A stretch of 64,000 bases of DNA. Source: Accumulibacter sp. (GTDB lineage: Bacteria; Pseudomonadota; Gammaproteobacteria; Burkholderiales; Rhodocyclaceae). The notes under the pieces were generated by a model, which did not search any database, had not been told where the DNA came from, and saw only the letters and a program-made list of their open reading frames with translations. Shown in pieces: positions 33,874 to 41,244 of the stretch (positions are counted from its first letter, which is position 1; the number at the start of each line of letters is the position of its first letter). Location of the stretch: positions 2,046,001-2,110,000 of the forward strand of contig NZ_JAZKUG010000001.1 in NCBI RefSeq assembly GCF_036625195.1, written 5' to 3'. A program made the position numbers and the translations under genes.

Positions 33874-34554
33874 ATGGCAAAGCTGATACTGAGCATGGAT
33901 GGTCTGGTTCTCAAGGAAATCCAGCTGCGCAAGGAGCGCATGAGCATCGGCCGCAAGGCGCACAACGACATCCAGATCGACAACATGGCGATCAGCGGCG
34001 AGCATGCCGCGGTCGTGACCATACTCAACGATTCCTTTCTCGAGGATCTCAACAGCACCAATGGCACATTGGTCAATGGGCAGTCGGTGCGCAAGCACTT
34101 CCTCAAGGACGGCGACGTCATCGAGCTGGGCAAGTACAAGATGAAGTATCTCGCCGAAGCCGTCTCGCCGGTGGAAGAGGCTGAGGCCGAGCGGTCGGCG
34201 CCATTCCGTTTCGAGTCCGTTTCCGGCATCGCGACGAGCGGCGTCACGGCGTCGGCGGCAACCTCGCTGACTGGCGCCGAGACGGCGAACCTGCCGAACG
34301 CGAACATCCGCCTGCTCAGCGGCAGCAACGCCGGGCATCAGTTGCAACTGACCAAGACCCTGACTTCACTCGGCCGCCAGGGGCAGGTGGCGGTGATCGC
34401 CAGGCGCCCGCAGGGCTACTTCCTCAGTCATGTCGAAGGCACGGTGTTCCCGCTGTTGAACGGGCAACCGATCGATTCGTCAGCGCGGCGCCTGGAAGAC
34501 CGCGATCTGATCGAGATTGCCGGAGTGAAGATGGAGTTCATCCTCAAGACCTGA
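33874..34554 (+). CDS. FHA-domain protein with a second degenerate FHA-like domain
   Basis: Protein of 226 aa. A canonical forkhead-associated domain occupies residues 1-95: MSIGRKAHNDIQIDNMAISGEHAAV has the phosphothreonine-binding Gly-Arg, Ser and His, and DLNSTNGTLVNG the Asn-Gly turn. After a variable linker, residues about 140-226 repeat the fold (SLGRQGQVAVIARRPQGYF, LLNGQPI, LEDRDLIEIAGVKMEFIL) but lack the Ser-x2-His pair, so this copy probably does not bind phosphopeptide. ATG 33874 chosen for the GGGGAAGG site. It sits between the phosphatase and the phosphodiesterase genes. Confidence 0.88.
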   Translation: MAKLILSMDGLVLKEIQLRKERMSIGRKAHNDIQIDNMAISGEHAAVVTILNDSFLEDLNSTNGTLVNGQSVRKHFLKDGDVIELGKYKMKYLAEAVSPVEEAEAERSAPFRFESVSGIATSGVTASAATSLTGAETANLPNANIRLLSGSNAGHQLQLTKTLTSLGRQGQVAVIARRPQGYFLSHVEGTVFPLLNGQPIDSSARRLEDRDLIEIAGVKMEFILKT

Positions 34555-34654
34555 TGGCCGATCGCGTCCTCTCACGGCGGGTTGGAGAAATGCCTGCAGC
34601 GCGGTCGGCGAGAAGTCGGCATGAAGGCCGCAGTTGCCGGCCGTGGGAGGAAGC

Positions 34655-35422
34655 ATGAAAGTCAGAATCCTGGGTTGCAGCGGCGGCATCGGCGGGCGCC
34701 ATCTGGGAACGACGGCGATCCTCGTCGACGACGACATCCTGATCGACGCCGGTACGGGCGTGACCCACCTGCCGCTGGCGGAACTCGCGCGCATCGACCA
34801 TGTCTTCCTGACCCACTCCCACCTCGATCACATCGGCTCGTTGCCCTTGCTGATCGATTCGGTTGCCGATCTGCGGACCGAGCCGGTGATCGTGCACGCG
34901 ATTCCCGAGACCCTCGACATCATCGGCCGGAACATCTTCAACTGGGAGATCTGGCCCGACTTCAGTGCGATCCCGAGCGAGGAGCGGCCGGCAATGCAAT
35001 ACAGCCCGCTGGCGGTCGGCGAGTCGGTTCGACTCGGAGCGCGGACGATCACCGCTCTGCCGGCCCGGCACACCGTGCCCGCTGTCGGCTATCAGCTCGA
35101 TTCGGGAGCCGGCAGCCTCGTCTTCACCGGCGACACGACCGTCAACCCGGCGTTCTGGCCGCTGGTCAACCAGATCGCCAACCTGCGCTACCTGCTGATC
35201 GAAACCGCCTTTCCGAATCGCGAGCAGCGGCTGGCCGAGATGTCCAGGCACCTCTGTCCGCGCCTGCTCGCGGCCGAATTGCAGAATCTGTCGGCCAGGG
35301 TCGGAGTCTTCGTCAGCCATCTGAAGCCGAGCCAGATCGAACTGACGATGGCCGAGATCGAGTCCGACGCGGGTGAGCACAAGCCACAGATGCTCCACAA
35401 CAACCAGGTCTTCGAGTTCTAG
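34655..35422 (+). CDS. Metallo-beta-lactamase-fold 3',5'-cyclic-nucleotide phosphodiesterase (class II-like)
   Basis: Protein of 255 aa with the metal-binding core FLTHSHLDHIGSLPLL near residues 55-70 and further ligands in PARHTVPAVGY, FTGDT and VFVSHLKPSQ. The overall pattern MKVRILGCSGGI plus HSHLDH fits class II cAMP phosphodiesterases (CpdA-unrelated, PDE1/CpdP type). It would degrade cAMP or another cyclic nucleotide, inferred from family only. GGGAGGAAGC gives a strong start at 34655. Five bases separate it from the GAF-GspE gene, a hint that cyclic-nucleotide and pilus control are linked. Confidence 0.8.
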   Translation: MKVRILGCSGGIGGRHLGTTAILVDDDILIDAGTGVTHLPLAELARIDHVFLTHSHLDHIGSLPLLIDSVADLRTEPVIVHAIPETLDIIGRNIFNWEIWPDFSAIPSEERPAMQYSPLAVGESVRLGARTITALPARHTVPAVGYQLDSGAGSLVFTGDTTVNPAFWPLVNQIANLRYLLIETAFPNREQRLAEMSRHLCPRLLAAELQNLSARVGVFVSHLKPSQIELTMAEIESDAGEHKPQMLHNNQVFEF

Positions 35423-35427
35423 GCGAC

Positions 35428-37800
35428 ATGTCGGCAGTGAACTGGCCCATCGACGGCAACCTCGGCGACATGAGTCGACGCCTGAGCTTCTTCAAGAACC
35501 TGCAGCGCGTCACCAACCGGATCCACGGCGCGAGCAACATCGACGAGATCATTCTCGAGATGTCGGAAGACATCTGCGAGCTCTTCCACGCCGACCGGTT
35601 GACGATCTACCTCGTAAGCGACGATCGCCACAGCATCGTCTCGAAAGTCAAGACGGGTCTCAACACGCACAAGGACATCCGTCTGCCGATTTCCGAGCAG
35701 AGCGTCGCCGGCTACGTTGCCGTATCCGGCCGGTCGCTCAACCTGCGCGACGTCTACGACCAGGATGAACTGGCGAAACACAGCCCGCGGCTGGGTTTCC
35801 TGAAGGCGGTCGACGAGCGCACCGGTTACCGCTCGAAGCAGATGCTGGTGGCGCCGATCAGCAACGCGCAGACGAGCGAATTGCTCGGCGTCGTGCAATT
35901 GATCAACAATCGCTCGGACACCCCGTTTCCGGCGGTCGCCGACGAGGGCGTCCAGGCGCTGGCGCAGACGCTCGCCGTCGCCTTCGCGCAGCGACGCAAT
36001 CCGCCGCCAGCGATACCGAAGACGAGGTACGACGCGCTGGTCAGTGACGCGGTCCTCTCGGCTGCCGAGCTCGATCTGGCGCAGAAAGCGGCACGCCGCA
36101 AGCAGCTCGACCTCGAGCAGGTGCTGACCGCCGATTTCCAGGTGCCGTTGGCGGCGATCGGCAGCGCACTGGCGAAGTTCTGCGGCGTGCCCTATGAGCC
36201 GTTCAGGCCGGACCGCTTGCGGCCGACCGAGTTGCTGCGCAACCTGAAGCGGGATTACGTCGAGGCCAACCAGTGGCTGCCGGTCGATGAGACGCAGGAA
36301 GGGGTCGTCGTCATCGCCTGTGATCCGGAGCGCGTTCGCGCCTCGCGCATGGCAAACAACGTCTTCCCGAAGAGACGGATCGTGTACCGCGTCAGCACGC
36401 GCCAGGAGTTCGAGCAACTCGTCGGGCAGTTCTTCGCCGCCGCGGTCGAGGTCGACTCGGTTGGCGACATGCTGTCGGGCCTCGACGACGATGCGGTCCT
36501 CGACGCCGCCGAGAGTGGCGCCGAGGCACTCAGCGCCGCCGCCGACAACGAACTCGTCCGCCTGGTGAACCGCATCATCGTCGAGGCACACCAGAAGGGC
36601 GCTTCCGACATCCATATCGAACCGCGTCCGGGCAAGGAAAAGACCGTCGTCCGCTTCCGCCGCGACGGCGCGCTGTCGCCCTACATCGAGATCCCGGCGG
36701 CCTACCGTGGCGCGCTGGTGACGCGCCTGAAGATCATGGCCGACCTCGACATCTCCGAGAAGCGCCGGCCGCAGGACGGCAAGATCCGCTTCCGGCGCTG
36801 GGGACCGCTTGACATCGAACTGCGCGTGGCGACGGTGCCCACCGCCGGCGGGCTCGAGGACGTCGTCCTGCGCATCCTCAGTGCCGGCGAACCGATCCCG
36901 ATCGACCAACTGGGTGTGACGCCGCACAACCTCGAGCGGCTCAGGAACCTGATCGCCAAGCCCTACGGCCTGTTCTTCGTCTGCGGGCCGACCGGATCGG
37001 GCAAGACGACGACGCTGCATTCGATCCTCAACCACCTGAACCGGCCGGAGACCAAGATCTGGACCGCCGAGGACCCGGTCGAGATCACCCAGAAGGGCCT
37101 GCGCCAGGTGCAGGTCAACAAGAAGGCCGGACTCGATTTCGCGACGGTGATGCGCGCCTTCCTCCGTGCCGACCCCGACATCATCATGGTCGGCGAGATG
37201 CGCGACCGCGAGACCGTCGCCATCGGCATCGAGGCGTCACTGACCGGCCATCTGGTCCTGGCGACGCTGCACACCAACAGTGCGCCGGAATCGATCAATC
37301 GCCTGCTCGACATGGGCATGGACCCGTTCAACTTCGCCGATGCGCTGCTCGGCATCCTGGCGCAGCGTCTCGCCCGGCGCCTCTGCCCGGCGTGTCGCGA
37401 GCCGTACGAGCCGCCGGTGGCGGAGATTGCGAGCCTGCTCGACGAGTACTGCGCCGAACTGGCGAACACCAGCACCTGGCAGGCCGATCCGCGGGCCGCG
37501 AGCGAGCGCGTGCGGCAGGAATGGCTGGCGCAGCATGCGCGCGATGGCCGCTTCACGCTTCATCGCGCGCGCGGTTGCGAGGTCTGCGCGGGCAGCGGCT
37601 ACAAGGGGCGTGTCGGCCTGCACGAACTGCTTGCCGGCAGCGACCGCATCAAGCAGCAGATCCAGGAGCGCGCGCGTGCCGCCGAATTGCTCGCGACGGC
37701 GCTCAACGAAGGCATGCGGACCTTGAAGATGGACGGCATCGAGAAGGTGCTGGCGGGTATCACCGATCTCAAGCAGGTGCGCGCGGTCTGCGTCAAGTAG
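35428..37800 (+). CDS. GspE/PilB-type secretion ATPase with N-terminal GAF domain
   Basis: Type II secretion / type IV pilus assembly ATPase of 790 aa. Residues about 20-190 form a GAF domain (FFKNLQRVTNRIHGASNIDEIILEM split, SVAGYVAVSGRSLNL, GVVQLINN). A GspE N-terminal (MshEN) domain follows at about 215-340. The ATPase part has VNRIIVEAHQKGASDIHIEPR, Walker A FFVCGPTGSGKTTTLHSIL, the Asp box and ADPDIIMVGEMRDRETVAIG, and TGHLVLATLHTNSAPESI. The zinc-binding tetracysteine is CPAC...CEVC followed by GRVGLHELL. The added GAF domain would let a small molecule control pilus or secretion output. A short pilin gene is downstream. Confidence 0.92.
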   Translation: MSAVNWPIDGNLGDMSRRLSFFKNLQRVTNRIHGASNIDEIILEMSEDICELFHADRLTIYLVSDDRHSIVSKVKTGLNTHKDIRLPISEQSVAGYVAVSGRSLNLRDVYDQDELAKHSPRLGFLKAVDERTGYRSKQMLVAPISNAQTSELLGVVQLINNRSDTPFPAVADEGVQALAQTLAVAFAQRRNPPPAIPKTRYDALVSDAVLSAAELDLAQKAARRKQLDLEQVLTADFQVPLAAIGSALAKFCGVPYEPFRPDRLRPTELLRNLKRDYVEANQWLPVDETQEGVVVIACDPERVRASRMANNVFPKRRIVYRVSTRQEFEQLVGQFFAAAVEVDSVGDMLSGLDDDAVLDAAESGAEALSAAADNELVRLVNRIIVEAHQKGASDIHIEPRPGKEKTVVRFRRDGALSPYIEIPAAYRGALVTRLKIMADLDISEKRRPQDGKIRFRRWGPLDIELRVATVPTAGGLEDVVLRILSAGEPIPIDQLGVTPHNLERLRNLIAKPYGLFFVCGPTGSGKTTTLHSILNHLNRPETKIWTAEDPVEITQKGLRQVQVNKKAGLDFATVMRAFLRADPDIIMVGEMRDRETVAIGIEASLTGHLVLATLHTNSAPESINRLLDMGMDPFNFADALLGILAQRLARRLCPACREPYEPPVAEIASLLDEYCAELANTSTWQADPRAASERVRQEWLAQHARDGRFTLHRARGCEVCAGSGYKGRVGLHELLAGSDRIKQQIQERARAAELLATALNEGMRTLKMDGIEKVLAGITDLKQVRAVCVK

Positions 37801-37989
37801 GCGGCCGGCCGTGCGGCTGCCCGGCAGCCACCCCCTTGCCGGCCGGCGGCCGATTGGTTCGTTAAATCCGCCCTCAATAGCTGCTTTTTCGGGCGAAAGT
37901 GTGACATTTTTCGTCATCCGTTTGCCGACAATTGGCAGTACGCGGCGTCATGGGCTCCCGGAATCGCTGCTTTTTGGCCGTTTCCTGCC

Positions 37990-38005
37990 TGGCACGAATA
38001 TTGAT
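37990..38005 (+). promoter_or_regulatory. Possible sigma-54 promoter upstream of the pilin gene
   Basis: TGGCACG-N4-TTGAT matches the -24 element of the RpoN consensus exactly but has A instead of C at the second key position of the -12 element. Pilin genes of other bacteria are often RpoN-dependent, which makes the site plausible. It lies about 55 bases before the pilin ATG in a 258-base, relatively AT-rich gap. Confidence 0.35.
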
Positions 38006-38058
38006 AGTGTCGACTCGACGGAATGTCCGTTGCACCCACCGTGAAGGAGTCCAATCTC

Positions 38059-38241
38059 ATGAAAAAGCTGCAGAAGGGTTTCACCCTGATCGAGCTGATG
38101 ATCGTCGTCGCGATCATCGGCATCTTGGCGGCGATCGCCATTCCGCAATTCACCGAGTACACCAAGAAGGGTGAGGACAAGTCGGCGCAGTCGGATGCCC
38201 GCAACCTGCTCACCGCGGCTATTGCCAACTCGACGAACTGA
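38059..38241 (+). CDS. Very short type IV pilin (prepilin, 60 aa)
   Basis: Prepilin with a 7-residue leader MKKLQKG, the prepilin peptidase cut site G/F, and the class III start FTLIELMIVVAIIGILAAIA with Glu5. The mature chain is only 53 residues: an N-terminal helix and no globular head or disulfide loop. Only three aromatics (F1, F24, Y27) remain. It closely resembles the short PilA of Geobacter (SSDLRNL there, QSDARNL here), which pairs with a separate C-terminal partner protein. ATG 38059 chosen over the open frame at 38023. GAAGGAGT is the ribosome site. The next gene, 31 bases downstream, may encode its partner. Confidence 0.88.
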   Translation: MKKLQKGFTLIELMIVVAIIGILAAIAIPQFTEYTKKGEDKSAQSDARNLLTAAIANSTN

Positions 38242-38272
38242 CTCATACATACTTGTAAGCGGAGAAATTTCC

Positions 38273-38626
38273 ATGAAAAAGATTATTCTTGGGTCCGTGC
38301 TCGCCATCGCCGCCGTCACGTCTCTTCCTGCGCACGCGGTTACCATATGTTCGGGGGCGGAGGCGAAGAACGGGGCCTCAGTTACCACCGGAAGTTTTGT
38401 CAAGGTTCCGTTTACGCCGAAGTGCTCGGCGAACGTGTACTTGGACGGTGTCGATCACTCGAGCACCGTTTATGCCGTGGCCTCCGGTTCGGCGAAGGGC
38501 AAGAAGGTCTTCACGGGTACGACCGTGGGTGGTGCGGTTTCAGCGCTTTCGACCGACTGTGCAGCCAGTGGTTGCACTGCGGGCGAGGTGACTACAGCGG
38601 CTGCGGCGGCCGCGGCTTCCTCGTAG
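38273..38626 (+). CDS. Small exported protein, possible head-domain partner of the short pilin
   Basis: Protein of 117 aa with a clean signal peptide (MKKIILGSVLAIAAVTSLPAHA, cut near residue 22). The mature domain is beta-rich in appearance (SFVKVPFTPKCSANVYLDGV, STVYAVASGSAKGKKVFTGT) with four cysteines, then ends in a low-complexity Ala/Ser tail. It lies between the short pilin and a terminator, so the two form a bicistronic unit. The arrangement resembles Geobacter pilA-N/pilA-C, where the second protein stabilises the pilin; here that is inference from order and length only. Confidence 0.75.
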   Translation: MKKIILGSVLAIAAVTSLPAHAVTICSGAEAKNGASVTTGSFVKVPFTPKCSANVYLDGVDHSSTVYAVASGSAKGKKVFTGTTVGGAVSALSTDCAASGCTAGEVTTAAAAAAASS

Positions 38627-38659
38627 AACTGACAGCTGTTTCCTCGAGCTACAAATCAA

Positions 38660-38691
38660 GGGCGCGCCGTGAGGCGTGCCCCGCTCTTTTT
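38660..38691 (+). terminator. Rho-independent terminator closing the pilin operon
   Basis: Stem GGGCGCGCC / GGCGTGCCC (one G-U pair) with a GTGA loop, followed by CGCTCTTTTTC. Confidence 0.75.
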
Positions 38692-38701
38692 CTTGGCTAC
38701 C

Positions 38702-39505
38702 ATGCTCGAGTTCGTCCTTTCAGGTCTTCGTGCGGGTTTGCGTGGACGAAGCTTCCAGGCGGTCTTCATCCTCGGCGTGCTGATGATCGGCATCGCCTAT
38801 CTCTCGGGCTTCTTCTCGCCGCGACACCCGAAAACCGTCGCTCTGGATGTCGGTTTCTCGGCGGTCCGCTTTTCGCTGGTTCTGCTCAACCTGTTCTGGG
38901 TGCAGGAACTGGTTGCCCGCGAGATCGATCGACGGGTGATCCTGTTCTCGCTTGCCTACCCGGTTTCGCGCGCGAGTTTTCTCGCCGGGCGATTCCTGGC
39001 ATTGTTTCTGCTGACGATCCTGGCGGCAGTCGTGCTGGGCTTGTTGCTGCTCTTGGCGGTCCTGCTCGTCGGCGGCGGCTACGTCCAGGAGTTTGACGTC
39101 TCGCTCGGTGCCCCTTTCTGGAGCGCGATCGCCGGCTTCGCCCTAGACGCCGCGGTTGTCGGCGCGTTCTCGCTGTGCATCGCAGCCCTGTCAACCGTCA
39201 GCGTCCTGCCGCTGGCACTTGGCGCCGCCTTTGCGGTCGCCGGCAAGGCGCTCGGCGCAACGATCGACTATCTCGCCCGTGGTGCCGACGGCGACGAGGA
39301 ACTGGTGGCGAGCTACGATCCCCTGGTGGGTTTCGTCCGCTGGCTGCTGCCCGACCTGTCGCGGCTCGACTGGCGCGAGTGGGCGATGTACCAGCTCGCG
39401 CCCGGTGGCGACGCAGTCTTCTGGTCGGTGACGATGGCCATTGCCTACATCGGCGTGCTGCTGGCGGCTGCCAGCCTGGTCTTCGCCCGCAGGGAGTTCT
39501 CCTGA
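38702..39505 (+). CDS. ABC-2-type transporter permease
   Basis: Integral membrane protein of 267 aa with about six hydrophobic segments (VFILGVLMIGIAYLSGFF, FLALFLLTILAAVVLGLLLL and others). A conserved ELVAREIDRRVILFSLAYPVSR cytoplasmic helix resembles the NatB/ABC-2 class. The stop overlaps the next ATG (TGATG). With the TPR-like anchored protein and the ATPase gene that follow, it forms an export or membrane-modelling ABC complex of unknown substrate. Confidence 0.82.
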   Translation: MLEFVLSGLRAGLRGRSFQAVFILGVLMIGIAYLSGFFSPRHPKTVALDVGFSAVRFSLVLLNLFWVQELVAREIDRRVILFSLAYPVSRASFLAGRFLALFLLTILAAVVLGLLLLLAVLLVGGGYVQEFDVSLGAPFWSAIAGFALDAAVVGAFSLCIAALSTVSVLPLALGAAFAVAGKALGATIDYLARGADGDEELVASYDPLVGFVRWLLPDLSRLDWREWAMYQLAPGGDAVFWSVTMAIAYIGVLLAAASLVFARREFS

Positions 39506-40350
39506 TGCGGCGTTCGCTGCCGTTGCTGCCGCTCACCGCGCTGCTCGTTTCAGCGCTGGTTTTCGGCTGGTCGCAGCAGCGGCTGTCGACACTGCGGCAA
39601 GAGTCGGCCGACCCCGAACTGCTGATCGTGCTGCCCCGCTTCGCGCAAGTCCTGCTCGCGGGCGGTGACCGCTACCTGGCGGCGAATCTGGCTGGCTTTC
39701 GCGTCCTGGTGGCCGAGACGCAATACATGAAGGCGAGCGACTACGCCGTGCAGGCAAAGCTGCAGCGAGACATCGCCTGGTTCAATCCACTGCACGAGGA
39801 CAACTACTACATCGCCGCGGCGCTGCTGCCCTGGAATGGCGAACTCGATGCGGCGCAGTACGTGCTGCGGCGGGCATCGGCGGCGCGGCGCTTCGACTGG
39901 TATCCGCTGTTCCATTACGGCTTTCTCTTCTACCATTTCCACCGCGATCCGGCGACCGGTGCCAAGCATCTGCTCGAAGCGGTGCCACGAGTCAACAACG
40001 TGCAGGACCAGTGGGCGCTGCAGAACGTGGCGGCGATCTGGATCGAGAAGGGCTACCAGACCGGCAACGCAGCGACGATGGTCGAAGCGATGGCCGAGGA
40101 TTCGCCCGCTGGGAACTTCCGCAACTACCTGCGAGTTCGCGCGCAGCGTCTGCGCGATCTGGAGCGGCTGCAGGGCGCTGCCGGCGCGTACCGTGAGCGC
40201 TTCGGACGGCAACCCGAAAGGCTCGACGATCTCGTCAGCGCCGGTTTGCTGCCGGCGATTCCACAGGACTCGCTCGGCATGGGCTTCAGCCTCGATGCAT
40301 CCGGCACTCCCGTGCTCAACGCCAATCCTCCGGTGGAGCCACCCCGATGA
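39505..40350 (+). CDS. Membrane-anchored hypothetical protein of the ABC-2 operon
   Basis: Protein of 281 aa with one N-terminal hydrophobic segment (LLPLTALLVSALVFGWS) and a periplasmic part rich in alpha-helical repeat-like pairs (YYIAAALLPWNGELDAAQYVLRRA, LFYHFHRDPATGAKHLLEA, QNVAAIWIEKGYQTGNA), suggestive of TPR-like helices. I do not recognise a named family. It overlaps the permease stop and the ATPase start (4 bases), so it must be made in step with the ABC complex and probably works with it. Confidence 0.75.
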   Translation: MRRSLPLLPLTALLVSALVFGWSQQRLSTLRQESADPELLIVLPRFAQVLLAGGDRYLAANLAGFRVLVAETQYMKASDYAVQAKLQRDIAWFNPLHEDNYYIAAALLPWNGELDAAQYVLRRASAARRFDWYPLFHYGFLFYHFHRDPATGAKHLLEAVPRVNNVQDQWALQNVAAIWIEKGYQTGNAATMVEAMAEDSPAGNFRNYLRVRAQRLRDLERLQGAAGAYRERFGRQPERLDDLVSAGLLPAIPQDSLGMGFSLDASGTPVLNANPPVEPPR

Positions 40351-41240
40351 GCGCAGCGATCGCCATCGAGGATCTGCACAAGTCGTACCGGCGCAAGCTC
40401 AAGTCGCCGGCCGTGCCGGCGTTGCGCGGTGTCACGCTGACGGTCGAAGCCGGCGAGGCCTTTGGCTTCATCGGCGCCAACGGCGCCGGCAAGAGCACGG
40501 CGATCAAGATCCTGATGGGACTGATCGCCGTCAGCGCGGGTTCGGCGCGGATTTTCGACGTCCCGGTCGACGATCCGCGCGCGCGTCTGGGTCTCGGCTA
40601 CGTTCCCGAGAACCCCTATCTGTACGACTACCTGACGCCGCTGGAAATCCTGCTGATGGGCGTCCGCCTGCATCGTCTGCAACTTGATCGGCCGGCCGAG
40701 CACTGCCGGCAGTGGCTCGATCGTCTCGGCTTGGGGGCGGTGGCCGAGAAACCGATCCGCTCGTTCTCGAAGGGCATGACGCAGCGCGTCGCGATCGCGC
40801 AGGCACTGTCCATCAGGCCGCGGCTGCTCGTCCTCGACGAGCCGCTGTCGGGGCTCGACCCGATCGGTCGCCGCGACGTGGTCGAGATCCTCTCCGAGTA
40901 CAAGCGATCCGGCGGCACCCTGTTCTTCACGTCGCACGTGCTGCATGACGTCGAACGGCTCGCCGATCGCTTCGGACTGATCCATCAGGGCGTGCTGCGC
41001 GCCGTGCGCGCGCCGGCCGAGCTCACCGGCGATGAGGAGATGGTGCAGGTCCGTTCGTACGGGCGCTTGCCGGTCGACGGGATGCGCGAGGATTTTTCCG
41101 GCCGCTGGATCGGCGAAGTGCCGCGACCGCAGCTCTGGCAGCGTCTCGAAGCGCTGCGACAGGCGGAACACGTGCTGCTCGAGGTGCGGCCGACACTGTC
41201 GCTCGAGGTCGCTTTCATGCACGCCGTCGGCGAGTCCTGA
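40347..41240 (+). CDS. ABC transporter ATP-binding protein (CcmA/NatA type)
   Basis: ATPase of 297 aa. Walker A GFIGANGAGKSTAIKILMG (residues about 36-54), a Q-loop-equivalent LGYVPENPYLYD, signature SFSKGMTQRVAIAQAL, Walker B RLLVLDEPLSGLDPIGRRD and H-loop FTSHVLHDVERLADR. The C-terminal 70 residues are typical of drug-resistance-type or NatA ATPases. Pairs with the permease at 38702. Start overlaps the previous gene by ATGA. Confidence 0.9.
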   Translation: MSAAIAIEDLHKSYRRKLKSPAVPALRGVTLTVEAGEAFGFIGANGAGKSTAIKILMGLIAVSAGSARIFDVPVDDPRARLGLGYVPENPYLYDYLTPLEILLMGVRLHRLQLDRPAEHCRQWLDRLGLGAVAEKPIRSFSKGMTQRVAIAQALSIRPRLLVLDEPLSGLDPIGRRDVVEILSEYKRSGGTLFFTSHVLHDVERLADRFGLIHQGVLRAVRAPAELTGDEEMVQVRSYGRLPVDGMREDFSGRWIGEVPRPQLWQRLEALRQAEHVLLEVRPTLSLEVAFMHAVGES

Positions 41241-41244
41241 GCGC

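Noticed and set aside
38059..38241. Pilin gene as a truncated pseudogene of a normal pilin
   Set aside because: The frame has a clean stop, good ribosome site, an adjacent exported partner gene and a terminator; its length matches the known short PilA class, so a real short pilin is more likely.
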